A DNA stretch of 32,526 nucleotides from JAAYJM01 sp964498585 (GTDB taxonomy: Bacteria > Bacteroidota > Ignavibacteria > Kapaibacteriales > UBA2268). The notes beneath the pieces were generated by a model. The model made no database searches, was not told the DNA's origin, and was given only the letters and a program-made list of their open reading frames with translations. The stretch is taken from the NCBI GenBank assembly GCA_964498585.1, contig CAZCHH010000040.1:1-32526 (forward strand), read 5' to 3'. Position numbers and translations under genes: made by a program. Shown here piece by piece: positions 15,010-24,672 of the stretch (position 1 is its first letter; each line of letters opens with the position of its first letter).

Positions 15010-16611
15010 ATGAAAAAACTTATAATTATCCCAATTCTATTAATATCATTTATAGAATTTCAAAGTATGCATGCTTTATCCCCAACTATCAAATGGCATT
15101 TTGATTTTAATGACAATAGTTTTGGTCAAGCGGCTGCCGCTGATATTGATGGCGATGGAAAATTAGAAATTGTATTTGGTACTTATCGTAATGATAGCTG
15201 TGTATATGCTTTAAATTCTGAAGATGGCTCTTTGCTTTGGAAGTTCAATTCCGGTGGTTGTAACGATGCTGCTCCCTTGATTTATGATGTGAATTATGAT
15301 AGTACTCTTGAAGTGATTATCGCAAGCAGTTCCGTTCCGACAACATTTTGTTTGAATGGTGTCGATGGCACTATTTTATGGACCTGTCCTACACGCGGAA
15401 CAGATTCGCCTCCATCTATTGCTGATATTGATAATGACGAAAAATTGGAAATTCTTCATGGAGAATTTAATGGTTGGGTAATTGGCATTGATGCTGAAAC
15501 AGGGGTAAAGGAATGGGAAATTCTCGTTGATAGTAGCACCAATTGGATTCAAACTGCTCCTACAATTATTGATATTAATAAAGATGGGCAGCTTGATTTT
15601 GTTGTAGCAAGCTGGGGAACAGATACTAGTAGTTCAATCTGGGCTTACCGTGGCGATAATTTGGAATTGCTCTGGCGCTCAAATATTCCTCAAGGGCATA
15701 TTTACCACGGTACTTCTTATGCTGATATTGATAATGATGGTAAAGATGAGTTGCTCAATGGAAGCTATGATGGAAAGGTATATGCTTTAAATTCAGAAGA
15801 TGGGTCACTTCTTTGGGATTATGAATTCTCAGAAGATAATCTTTATTATATTGGTGCTCCTTTAACAATTGCTGATATTAATAATGATAAAAAATACGAA
15901 ATTATTTTTAATGATTTTGATATTGTAGGTGTGCTGAGCGAAGAAGGAAATTTGCTTTGGCACTATCAACAAAGTAATTATGCTACAACATTCCGAGGTG
16001 TTGTTACTTCAGATATTAATGGAGATAATTTCCTAGACTTGATTTTTGGAAATTCCAAAGGAATACTAACGGCTATAAATGGTTTTGATAAATCTTTGCT
16101 GTTTTCATTAGATTTAGCAGAACATTTGGGAAAAGATTATAAAATGGATTCCGCTCCACTTGTTGCTGATTTTGATAATGATGGAGTTTTAGACGTTTTC
16201 ATTACTGGTGGCTATTCAAATTATCCCGATGTTGAAAATAACTATGGTAGAGCTTATCTTGTCTCAACTGCTGAAGGGAATGGTCCCGATTGGCTTATGT
16301 TCCAGCGCAATCACTGGAGAAATGCTTGTATCCAAATTGATAAATCAAGTGGAATCAATAATAATTTTAAAATCGAAAGTAATTCCAATATACTTTTTTT
16401 ATCAGATGTAAGTATTATTGAATATTTTAACTCAATGAATGTAAATACTGTCATAGAAATTTACTCTCTAACTGGAAAACTGATTACTAAAGATAGATTA
16501 TATAATAAACAAAATATATTTATTCATTTAAATTCATTATATTCAAATATATATTTAATTAGAACAATAAATTCAACTAATCAAACAATTCTATATTATT
16601 TAAAAATGTAA
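15010..16611 (+). CDS. Secreted FG-GAP/VCBS propeller protein with T9SS domain
   Basis: A 533-aa secreted protein. Signal peptide at 1-22, then a beta-propeller made of FG-GAP/VCBS units with calcium-binding loops such as DIDGDGKLE, DIDNDGKDE and DFDNDGVLD, interleaved with PQQ-propeller-like words (VYALNSEDGSLLW, twice). The last about 80 residues form a T9SS-type sorting domain (VIEIYSLTGKLI, IYLIRT), although the usual PNP linker is not obvious. AAGGAG lies five bases before the ATG. It should be a surface-attached or secreted structural or binding protein. It converges with the Fn3 protein, with two short MITE-like repeats between their stops. Confidence 0.85.
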   Translation: MKKLIIIPILLISFIEFQSMHALSPTIKWHFDFNDNSFGQAAAADIDGDGKLEIVFGTYRNDSCVYALNSEDGSLLWKFNSGGCNDAAPLIYDVNYDSTLEVIIASSSVPTTFCLNGVDGTILWTCPTRGTDSPPSIADIDNDEKLEILHGEFNGWVIGIDAETGVKEWEILVDSSTNWIQTAPTIIDINKDGQLDFVVASWGTDTSSSIWAYRGDNLELLWRSNIPQGHIYHGTSYADIDNDGKDELLNGSYDGKVYALNSEDGSLLWDYEFSEDNLYYIGAPLTIADINNDKKYEIIFNDFDIVGVLSEEGNLLWHYQQSNYATTFRGVVTSDINGDNFLDLIFGNSKGILTAINGFDKSLLFSLDLAEHLGKDYKMDSAPLVADFDNDGVLDVFITGGYSNYPDVENNYGRAYLVSTAEGNGPDWLMFQRNHWRNACIQIDKSSGINNNFKIESNSNILFLSDVSIIEYFNSMNVNTVIEIYSLTGKLITKDRLYNKQNIFIHLNSLYSNIYLIRTINSTNQTILYYLKM

Positions 16612-16719
16612 GTTTAGGTATTAATACCAAGTTGTATTCGTCGTTAGAATTAAAGTGACATTTCGAATCCCTACAATAAAGGAAGACTTTATTTAAATGG
16701 AGATGACATTAATTTACCC

Positions 16720-16802
16720 TGTCATTCTGAAGCGCAGCGAAGAATCTCACAAGTCATTGTTTCAAAAGAGTTTGAGATTCTTCACTGCGCTTCAGAATGA
16801 CA
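16720..16802. mobile_element. Short MITE-like element with 29-bp inverted ends
   Basis: An 83-bp element: GTCATTCTGAAGCGCAGCGA...ATCTCA at the left and its reverse complement at the right, with a single mismatch in 29 bp and a 25-base centre beginning CAAGTCATTG. Related copies are at 16818-16895, 23353-23430 and 30911-30991. No coding potential. Confidence 0.7.
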
Positions 16803-16817
16803 GACAAACGTAAAGAT

Positions 16818-16895
16818 GTCATTGGTATGCGCAGAGAAGAATCTCATAAGTTATTGCTAACACAATGCCTGAGATTCTTCACAACGCTTCAGAAT
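16818..16895. mobile_element. Diverged short MITE copy ending in the Fn3 gene stop
   Basis: A decayed copy of the 16720-16802 element, separated from it by 15 bases and in the same orientation. Its right end (GCTTCAGAAT) runs into the TAA stop codon of the minus-strand gene at 16895-16897, so insertion may have set the present end of that gene. Confidence 0.6.
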
Positions 16896-19800
16896 TAAAT
16901 TACTAAAAACCTTTTTATTACAACTTTATTTCCTAATTGCAATTTAATTGAATAAACTCCGGAATTCAATTCGGAAACATCTAAAAGCTTCTGATTTATT
17001 CCATATACTAAATTTGAAATATTTAATTTATCAATAAAATCTCCATTTATTGAATAAATAGTTATTGTTGCATTTGCTTCATTTTCAACAAAGAAATCAA
17101 TATTTATATAATCCTCAGCTGGATTTGGACAAATTGCAAAGTCATCATTATTAAGAAAATTCTCATCTATACTATTTACAATTCCATTCAAAAGCAATAC
17201 TCCATTTTGAAAATATTTTAGTTCAGTATATTCTTCGTTGTCAATTAAATTTTTTACATTATTAATGTCATAATTATAAATAATTGTGTCGCCTTCTTGA
17301 AAAACTTTGATAGAAAGCAATTCATTAATTAAAGCACCATGTAAATTATGAGTCAGGTAATCTTCACCCCAAACAGTAAAAATTGCATAATCATTTTTTG
17401 CTGTTCCGATACCGACCATTTGGTCTTGGCTATTATAAGCAGCAACACTATAGCCATCATATCCTACAATATTTGCTATTATGACAGCAGAAAAACTTGT
17501 GCAATTCCCCATAAGATTTTCATTAAAAACAGGTGGAATTTTCTCTTCATTGCTTTTCGTAGTATCATCAAAAATAAGAGTAGTGTTATCTTTAAAATAG
17601 CACTGCAATCCCATTCCGGGAGTAATCGTTTTTAATGTATTAAAATTATATGAAGGAATATAAAGGTTACCATACAAATCTTTTGCAATAAGTAAATTAT
17701 CTTTAATATCCTTAAAAGTAATTTCACAATCCTGATTAAAGTTCAGCCAATAAGGAAGCAAAGTCCATCCACTTGATAGATTTATTGAATAATTTGTTGT
17801 TTCAATTCTTTTTCCAGTTATATTTAAATTATTTTCATCAACTGAAAAAACCCAATAGGCATCATTTATGTTCCAGTTTCCAATTTCATTAATAGCATAT
17901 TGAGGGAAACATCTTTGATTATTATTATTTCTAATATATACAACGTCACTACTAATTTCGTTAAACACAAAATTCATATCTGCTTCGTTAGGAATAACAT
18001 TTGAAGAAATCAAATTCCAACCCAGATATAAATTAATATTTAAAGTATCTAAGAAATATGTATTCAAGCCATCAATCATTGAAAAACCACCATCCATATA
18101 ATAATCATTACCAAGTGAATACCTAACATTAGCAAAATATTCTTTTCCAGCTCTTGAGTCCCATACTTTTATAGTGTATGTCTCTTTTTCATCAAAGCCG
18201 TCTTTTAGACCAGTCATTTCATTATCGCCCCAAACTATTATTGGAGTATTAGTGTTGGTGCAAACAGAATAACCGCCGCATTTGTATTCTTCACCTGATT
18301 TATAGAAAGCACCAATAGCATCACCTAACATTAAATCGCGTCCATTAATTCTATAACTATTTGAGAAAACATACAATACTAAAATAACTGAAAAATTGCC
18401 TGTTTCTTTATTAAAATTCCACTCTTCCGGTGGTGGAATAATAGTGTCTTGTGTAGTCTTAAAACTCCAAATATCAGACCAGGTATATGACTGAGATTCA
18501 TCAACACATCTCACTCTCCAAAAATATGAAGTATTTATTTCTAAATTTTTTAAGAAATAAGAAGTATCAGTAATTGAAGAGATATTAAATAAAACATTTA
18601 AAAAATCTGATGATTTTGCAATCTGAAGTTGATAAGAATCAATATCATCAATAGTATGCCAAGAAAATAAAGTGTTTGTTAATATATCAATTGATTTATC
18701 TGCTGGAGTGATGAGTTTCGTAATTTTCAATGTATCTTCTTCATCAATAGTGGAAAAAATCCATACTTCCGACCATGCACTAAAAACAGCATTATTTTCA
18801 GCTCTAACTCTCCAAAAATATTTATAGTCATAAGCTAATTTCTCTTTAAATAATGAAGTATCAGTAAAGAATGGTGCTTCAAATAAAATCACATCAAATT
18901 CACGTGTAGTTGACAACTGAAACCGATATGACTTAGCATTTTCAACTGTTTTCCATACAAAATTAGCATTAACTGGTATTTTTTCTGAATTATTTGGTGG
19001 GCTTACAAGTACTGGTGGCTGCAAAGTAACTACACCAGTAGTAAAACTCCAGACCTCAGACCAATGGCTTACTATTTCATCTTTAAATGCAGCGACTCTC
19101 CAGTAATAATGTGTGTTTGTATCAATATTTAAAGTAGGAATATAAGATGTATCAACTAAATTGATTTCAATTTTATTATTACCAAATTCTTTAAATTCTG
19201 ATACTTGTAAAAGATAATTTGTTGCATATTTAACTTTTTGCCAGATGAATAGTGGTTTTATTGGTGTTTGAGCAGAAAAATTAGATGGATGGACTAATAT
19301 CGGAGTATCAATTACAGAAAAATTCTCATCAATTACGAAGTTCCATACATCTGACCAATTACTTATTTGATTGTTTTTTTGTACTCGAACACGCCAGTAA
19401 TAATTTATTTCTTTATCTAAATCATTTATTGTTGTTGTTGTATCATCAAGAATTTTTGTGTGCCTTATATCAAAAAAAGTAGAATCAACTGCTAACTGAA
19501 AAATATATTCAGGATTTTTAGAATTTTTACTCCATTTAAAAGTAATTGAATCAACTGACAAAATTTCGTTATTTGGAGGATAAATCAGATAAGGAGATTC
19601 TAATGGTTCAGCAATTGTGGTAAAATTCCAAGTTGAGCTCCAGTTACTGAATATTGAGTTATCCCATGCTTGAATCCGCCAGTAATATTTAGTTTCATAA
19701 CTTAAATTATTTAGAATAAATGTAGTATCAAAAAGGTCGTCAAGTTCGAGTAAAATATCAGAAAAATCTGAAAAAGTTGATAATTGTAATTTATAAAACA

Positions 19801-21202
19801 TTGCCTCTGTAACTAAATGCCATTTTAAAATAGTATCTTTCGGTATGCCCACGGAATTATTTTCTGGTGAAAGCAAAACAGGAGTGTTAAGATTTAAATC
19901 TATAGTAGTAAATGACCAGGTTTCGCTCCATATACTACTATCGGTATCGTTAGATGCTTTTAGACGCCAGTAATATTGTTTAGAATATGCTAATGAAGTA
20001 ACTATAAAAAAAGTATCTTCTATTGAACTTAAATCATATAATAGACTAGTAAAACTTGAATTTTCTGATATTTGCAATCTGTATTTCATTGCATTGGCTA
20101 CAGGATACCAGCTTAGTATTGTATCTTTAGAAATATTAATAGCATAATTTTGAGGAGAATTAAGAACAGGCGGATAGATAGAATAATCCAATGTAGTAAA
20201 TCTCCAGACATCACTATAATAGCTGCTGTCTGTATTGTCAAATGCTTTTACACGCCAGAAATATTGGGTAAAATGTTCGAGATTGTTGACTAATAGAGTA
20301 GTATCTGTTATGTTGTCATCTTGCAGAACAATATCACTGAAATTAACTGTCAATGATAACTGCAACCTGTAGCGATTTGCTTTAGCTACTTTATTCCATT
20401 CAAAATTAGTACTTAATGGAATATTAGAAGACAAATTTTCAGGATAAATTAAATTTGGTTTATCAATAACATTTTTCTTTGTTTTAAATTTCCATGTGAA
20501 ACTCCAAAAACTGCTATCAGTGCTGTTATATGCCTTAACACGCCAGAAATAAAATTTATCATATAATAAATTTGTAACAAAATTAAATGTATCTGTAAGT
20601 GAATGATATTCAAAATTAATACTTGAAAAATTTGGTTGCTCAGATACCTGTAATCTGTAATTTGTTGCAATATTAACTGGATGCCAATTATTTAACACTG
20701 AAATCGGCATATCAACAGATAAATCCGGTGGATTTATAAGTATTGGAATATTTAAATTGGGCTTAGTACCATAATAAAGAGCGTGTATTACAAACATACA
20801 ATTAGATTCATAAACACCATTTCCTTGATAATATATAACTCCCAGGTCTGTATATTCAGTGTTCGTTTGATTTTTCCAAAAGCGGTATTTAATTGTGTCG
20901 CCCTCAATGAGACCATCAATATTACCAGTCATTTCGTCGTCTCCCCAAACAGTTACACCAAGATTGATATTTGATTGAAATACAACTGCACCTACGCATA
21001 ATCCACTTGGATTGAACATTCCAATCTCATCACCATTATCTAAAGGGAGTCCATTAATACTCGTTGTTCCTAAGGGAAGAACTACAGTTCCCATATCAGC
21101 AGTATTTTGTGTAAAAGTAAAATGTTGGGGTTGTTGGGCTTTTAGATTATTAAAATTGATAAATAATTGAATGACTATTAGATACAATATAATTTTTTTC
21201 AT
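16895..21202 (-). CDS. Giant secreted Fn3-repeat protein with T9SS domain
   Basis: A 1435-aa secreted protein. Signal peptide at 1-22. A first module A at about 24-142 has GDEIGMF, CVGAVVF and VWGDDEMTGNIDG. Eight fibronectin-III-like repeats of about 96 aa follow (about 150-918), each ending in a pattern like YYWRVKA...WSxxWSFTT. A second module A (about 925-1045) has GDAIGAF and VWGDNEMTGLKDG, then a segment with LGWNLIS and SGWTLLPYW (about 1050-1200). A third, diverged module A (about 1230-1310) has TVWGEDYLTHNLHG. The last about 80 residues (NPAEDYINIDF to KRFLVI) are a T9SS sorting domain. AAGGAG precedes the ATG. It is probably a surface adhesin or polymer-binding protein; the ligand is unknown. 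Confidence 0.87.
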   Translation of the reverse strand: MKKIILYLIVIQLFINFNNLKAQQPQHFTFTQNTADMGTVVLPLGTTSINGLPLDNGDEIGMFNPSGLCVGAVVFQSNINLGVTVWGDDEMTGNIDGLIEGDTIKYRFWKNQTNTEYTDLGVIYYQGNGVYESNCMFVIHALYYGTKPNLNIPILINPPDLSVDMPISVLNNWHPVNIATNYRLQVSEQPNFSSINFEYHSLTDTFNFVTNLLYDKFYFWRVKAYNSTDSSFWSFTWKFKTKKNVIDKPNLIYPENLSSNIPLSTNFEWNKVAKANRYRLQLSLTVNFSDIVLQDDNITDTTLLVNNLEHFTQYFWRVKAFDNTDSSYYSDVWRFTTLDYSIYPPVLNSPQNYAINISKDTILSWYPVANAMKYRLQISENSSFTSLLYDLSSIEDTFFIVTSLAYSKQYYWRLKASNDTDSSIWSETWSFTTIDLNLNTPVLLSPENNSVGIPKDTILKWHLVTEAMFYKLQLSTFSDFSDILLELDDLFDTTFILNNLSYETKYYWRIQAWDNSIFSNWSSTWNFTTIAEPLESPYLIYPPNNEILSVDSITFKWSKNSKNPEYIFQLAVDSTFFDIRHTKILDDTTTTINDLDKEINYYWRVRVQKNNQISNWSDVWNFVIDENFSVIDTPILVHPSNFSAQTPIKPLFIWQKVKYATNYLLQVSEFKEFGNNKIEINLVDTSYIPTLNIDTNTHYYWRVAAFKDEIVSHWSEVWSFTTGVVTLQPPVLVSPPNNSEKIPVNANFVWKTVENAKSYRFQLSTTREFDVILFEAPFFTDTSLFKEKLAYDYKYFWRVRAENNAVFSAWSEVWIFSTIDEEDTLKITKLITPADKSIDILTNTLFSWHTIDDIDSYQLQIAKSSDFLNVLFNISSITDTSYFLKNLEINTSYFWRVRCVDESQSYTWSDIWSFKTTQDTIIPPPEEWNFNKETGNFSVILVLYVFSNSYRINGRDLMLGDAIGAFYKSGEEYKCGGYSVCTNTNTPIIVWGDNEMTGLKDGFDEKETYTIKVWDSRAGKEYFANVRYSLGNDYYMDGGFSMIDGLNTYFLDTLNINLYLGWNLISSNVIPNEADMNFVFNEISSDVVYIRNNNNQRCFPQYAINEIGNWNINDAYWVFSVDENNLNITGKRIETTNYSINLSSGWTLLPYWLNFNQDCEITFKDIKDNLLIAKDLYGNLYIPSYNFNTLKTITPGMGLQCYFKDNTTLIFDDTTKSNEEKIPPVFNENLMGNCTSFSAVIIANIVGYDGYSVAAYNSQDQMVGIGTAKNDYAIFTVWGEDYLTHNLHGALINELLSIKVFQEGDTIIYNYDINNVKNLIDNEEYTELKYFQNGVLLLNGIVNSIDENFLNNDDFAICPNPAEDYINIDFFVENEANATITIYSINGDFIDKLNISNLVYGINQKLLDVSELNSGVYSIKLQLGNKVVIKRFLVI

Positions 21203-21448
21203 TATATAACTCCTTTTTCTGGTTTTTTATATTTTAAATTAACAAATATTTTTAAAATAAAAAATTTTTTTTTTAAAAGGGATTTTTTTTGATAGCGAAT
21301 CCATATTTGTTAAATGGAAATTATTCTTGTTTTCTTTTAACTTTTTCATTATTTTTAATTTTATTTATAGTTTAATTTGAAGATAAAAAAATAATAGTAT
21401 AATAAGGATTTCAAATAATTGAAAAGAATAATTTTAGAGAATTAGGTA

Positions 21449-23341
21449 ATGGAGCGAATAAATAAGGCAAAGTTAGTTCTGTGGATAATATTAGGAATTT
21501 CTGTGGCAGTTGCAATAACACGTTTTCTTTTTGGTTTGGGAGTAACAACAAATCTTTCTGACAACACTCCCTGGGGCTTCTGGATAGGTTTTGATGTAAT
21601 GGGAGGAGTAGCTCTTGCTGCTGGCGGTTTTGTTATTGCTGCTGTTAATTATATCTTTGGAAAGAAAGTGATGAATCCTATTTCAAGAGCAGCTATTTTA
21701 ACAGCATTTCTTGGATACATTGCAGTTGCCGTTGGTTTGCTATTCGATTTAGGATTACCCTGGAATATCTGGCATATGCTTATTTACTGGAATCCACACT
21801 CCCCTCTTTTTGAAGTCGGCTGGTGTGTTATGCTTTACTTAACTGTATTAACATTGGAATTTGCTCCTGTAATACTTGAAAAATATCCGAATATAAAGCT
21901 TTTATACTTTATTTATCAAAAACTTTATAAAATACGTATTCCGTTGGTAGTTCTTGGAGTAATGCTTTCTACCCTTCATCAGTCTTCACTTGGAAGTTTG
22001 TTTTTAGCTATGCCGTATCGCCTGCATCCGCTATGGTATTCACCAATTATTCCTGTGATTTTCCTTGTTTCAGCTATTTGTCTTGGACTAATGATGGTTA
22101 TGGTTGAGTCCATTACTACAAGTTATCTGTATACAAAAGAAGCAGAAAAAGAAATTTTATCAAAATTGAGCAAATACGCAATATGGGCCATTATCTTTTA
22201 TATTTTATTAAGATTTGCTGATATACTTGTAAGAGGTGCCAATTTGTTTTTATTCGATACAAGCTGGGGAACTTCGCTTTTTTGGTTCGAAATGTTTTTT
22301 TCTTCTTTTATTCCATTAATTATTTTTAGTATTAATAGCTTACGAAAAAAAATATCATTCATTTATTTTGCTGCTCTGTCTGGCGTATTTGGAATGGTAT
22401 TTAACCGCTTGAATGTCGGTGGTTTAACCCATTTAAACAATTTATCAGATTTGGGAACATTTTATTTTCCTGCCTGGACTGAAATTGCAATTTCTGCCGG
22501 AGTAGTTTCTGCCGCTATGCTAGTTTTCTTCTTTTTTGTCGAGAATTTTAATGTTTGTGAAAAACAACCTGAAAATAAAGAATCTACAGCTTTTATAAAA
22601 ACAAAATTCAATTCGTTTAAAGTTTATCTTGGTGAAAGTAAAATTAGGAATCGTTCTAAATTCACGTTTGCATTTGTTCTTGCGTTTGCTTTTGCCTTTG
22701 CAATTATTTCAAGCGACAAGATTTATAGCGATGGCTTTGAACGAATTGAAGTGAAAAAGGCACGCGGAGCCGATACTCTTTTAATTGATGGCAACAGAGA
22801 TGGCTATGGCGTTCGCTTCGCTCATAAATTTCATTCTGATTCAATAAAAATTGAGTGCTATACTTGCCATCACTTAAACAAACCATTGGATAAAAATACA
22901 GAGTGTTACGAATGTCATAATGAAATGTACACTGAAAGCGATGTTTTTAAACACGATTTGCATTCTTCTAAAAAAGGTGCTAACCTTGATTGTTTCAAAT
23001 GCCATAGTAAAACAGTTAGCAAAGGAATTGACTTCAGGAATCAGCCGGAAAAAATATCATCTGCCTGTTTAAAATGTCATAATGATATGTTTCCACAAGA
23101 ATCAAAAACAAAGCACTTAAAATCCTATAAAACATATTCTTATGTTGATGCAATGCACTATTCCTGTATAAAATGTCACAATGAAAGTTTAGCCAAGGAC
23201 GAAGAATTAAAAAAGCGAAATCCTTATATTGAGCATTGCTCTAATTGTCATAAGAACACGAATTTAGCACAAAATTTTTATAAATTATCAAAACAAAAGG
23301 AATTTAACAAATTTTTAGTGATTCCTTTTTTAGACAATTGA
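21449..23341 (+). CDS. NrfD/HybB-type membrane protein fused to a six-haem cytochrome c
   Basis: A 630-aa fusion. Residues 1-about 365 are an NrfD-superfamily polytopic membrane protein closest to HybB/HmcC-type quinone-reactive subunits (TNLSDNTPWGFWIGFD near the N terminus, GGVALAAGGF, STLHQSSLGS, about ten hydrophobic segments). A linker and one more hydrophobic segment (about 404-420) lead to residues 421-630, which hold six haem-binding CxxCH motifs at Cys470, 486, 515, 540, 573 and 597, in a cytochrome c3/c7-like pattern. The haem domain must be periplasmic. It probably passes electrons between the quinone pool and a periplasmic partner. The iron-sulphur or catalytic partner usually encoded next to NrfD proteins is absent here. 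The reading frame is continuous across the junction. The following gene encodes a lipoprotein 234 bp away. Confidence 0.88.
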   Translation: MERINKAKLVLWIILGISVAVAITRFLFGLGVTTNLSDNTPWGFWIGFDVMGGVALAAGGFVIAAVNYIFGKKVMNPISRAAILTAFLGYIAVAVGLLFDLGLPWNIWHMLIYWNPHSPLFEVGWCVMLYLTVLTLEFAPVILEKYPNIKLLYFIYQKLYKIRIPLVVLGVMLSTLHQSSLGSLFLAMPYRLHPLWYSPIIPVIFLVSAICLGLMMVMVESITTSYLYTKEAEKEILSKLSKYAIWAIIFYILLRFADILVRGANLFLFDTSWGTSLFWFEMFFSSFIPLIIFSINSLRKKISFIYFAALSGVFGMVFNRLNVGGLTHLNNLSDLGTFYFPAWTEIAISAGVVSAAMLVFFFFVENFNVCEKQPENKESTAFIKTKFNSFKVYLGESKIRNRSKFTFAFVLAFAFAFAIISSDKIYSDGFERIEVKKARGADTLLIDGNRDGYGVRFAHKFHSDSIKIECYTCHHLNKPLDKNTECYECHNEMYTESDVFKHDLHSSKKGANLDCFKCHSKTVSKGIDFRNQPEKISSACLKCHNDMFPQESKTKHLKSYKTYSYVDAMHYSCIKCHNESLAKDEELKKRNPYIEHCSNCHKNTNLAQNFYKLSKQKEFNKFLVIPFLDN

Positions 23342-23352
23342 TAATTTTTCTT

Positions 23353-23430
23353 GTCATTGGCAAGCGCAGCGATGAATCTCACGTCATTGCTAACACATAG
23401 CTTGAGATTCTTCACTTTGTTCAGAATGAC
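23353..23430. mobile_element. Short MITE copy 12 bases past the cytochrome gene
   Basis: A diverged copy of the 16720 family: GTCATTGGCAAGCGCAGCGA at the left and TTCACTTTGTTCAGAATGAC at the right, with the shared centre GTCATTGCTAACACA. It begins 11 bases after the TGA stop of the fusion gene. Confidence 0.6.
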
Positions 23431-23575
23431 CGACAAAAAAAGATGTCATTGGTAGAGCAGTGAATAATCCAGCAAAATTTCTTTAAATCACTGTTTAAAA
23501 TTACCAAATGAATTAAATATTAGAACTTCCAATAAGTTAATTATTATTTTAATTGAATAAAAAAAAGGAAATTTT

Positions 23576-24442
23576 ATGAAAATGCAATTTTTTAAAAAAA
23601 GAATTTTAATTATAATTGCTTTATCTTTCATTAGCTTCTTTGCTTCTTGTGAAAAGAATGAGCCTAGGGAAGAAGAAGCAATAACGGTGCCTGTTGATAT
23701 ATTTTTAAATGATGACGACTATAAATATATGGAAAATACTGTGGACTTTATTGAAATTCTTACTGTTTTTAAAAAAAAGGGATTTCAATTTTTTGATAAT
23801 GTTGCTACACTAAAGCAATACGAGACGGTTACTGATAAAAACAAAAAGCTAATGCGGCTGGGTATGCTTGCTACTGATATAGCATATTTAAAAATTATTG
23901 GAAATAAAGTCCAAACTCCAGAATACGATAAACTTTTCAAGAAATATTTGAATGAGCTAAGTTTAAATTCTGCAATGATAACGGATTATAATAAATATTT
24001 TGAAATACTCTCTTCAAATAAACTTACAGATTCTTTAATTCATTCTTTAAAAGAGAATTTGAGGCAAGACAGAAAGAAATTGATTCAAAATGCAAAAAGT
24101 GTGAATGATGATTTTTTAGTTTATTTCTCAATTGGAACTGAAGTTGAAATGATGCACTTAATTCTCACAATTTCAGAAAAGGACAAATCATTTTTACAAT
24201 TAAAAAGCTATAATGAGTATGGTTTTGAAAATGGTAATCCAATGTGTGAAATTTTCTATAGAATAAGTGCAAGGGATTATTCAAATCCCCGTTTCAAAGA
24301 ATACAAACAATGGGCAGAAAAATTAAAACCAGCTTACGAGTTGATGTTCAAAAAAACTAATAATTCGGAGGATTATTCATTTGAAGAAGCTAAATTTGTA
24401 AAAAATACTTTTAATAATCTGAGAGAAGAAATTTTGAAGTAA
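23576..24442 (+). CDS. Hypothetical lipoprotein
   Basis: A 288-aa predicted lipoprotein: basic N terminus, hydrophobic core at about 10-24, and lipobox FFASC with Cys26 as lipidation site. The mature part is helical and rich in lysine, glutamate and asparagine, with no motif I recognise. AAGGAA lies just before the first ATG; a second ATG two codons later is possible. Its only same-strand neighbour is the NrfD-cytochrome fusion, so a role in the same envelope redox process is possible, but the 234-bp gap with a repeat in it weakens the link. Confidence 0.72.
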   Translation: MKMQFFKKRILIIIALSFISFFASCEKNEPREEEAITVPVDIFLNDDDYKYMENTVDFIEILTVFKKKGFQFFDNVATLKQYETVTDKNKKLMRLGMLATDIAYLKIIGNKVQTPEYDKLFKKYLNELSLNSAMITDYNKYFEILSSNKLTDSLIHSLKENLRQDRKKLIQNAKSVNDDFLVYFSIGTEVEMMHLILTISEKDKSFLQLKSYNEYGFENGNPMCEIFYRISARDYSNPRFKEYKQWAEKLKPAYELMFKKTNNSEDYSFEEAKFVKNTFNNLREEILK

Positions 24443-24475
24443 ATTGATTTTGTTTTAGCGAATTCTAACAAACGA

Positions 24476-24499
24476 AGGAAACAGGTATGCCTGTTTCCT
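24476..24499. repeat. Hairpin AGGAAACAGG/CCTGTTTCCT
   Basis: A perfect 10-bp stem with loop TATG, 33 bases after the lipoprotein stop. No T-run follows. It resembles the GTAGAGACGCAG hairpin at 330-357 in size and loop (TATG in both). Confidence 0.5.
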
Positions 24500-24555
24500 A
24501 CATCTATGCTTTATTTCTGCTTCCTTTCCAACTGCAACAAAGTAAGTTTGAAAAT

Positions 24556-24602
24556 GCTTTCACTTCGCCCTCCCGCTACATACGGGCGAAATCCGAAGCG
24601 GT
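24556..24602. repeat. TA-island palindrome, copy 1
   Basis: An imperfect palindrome: GCTT-tcac-TTCGCCC-13-base loop-GGGCGAA-atccg-AAGC, ending CGGT. Five copies (24556, 25344 partial, 26109, 26871, 27666) separate the four toxin-antitoxin modules. This copy marks the left edge of the island. Confidence 0.7.
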
Positions 24603-24672
24603 AATCAATCAATACTTGTTTGGATAATTTTGAAAGTTTGGTAATATAAATACTTTTGTTCAATTTTATCTT

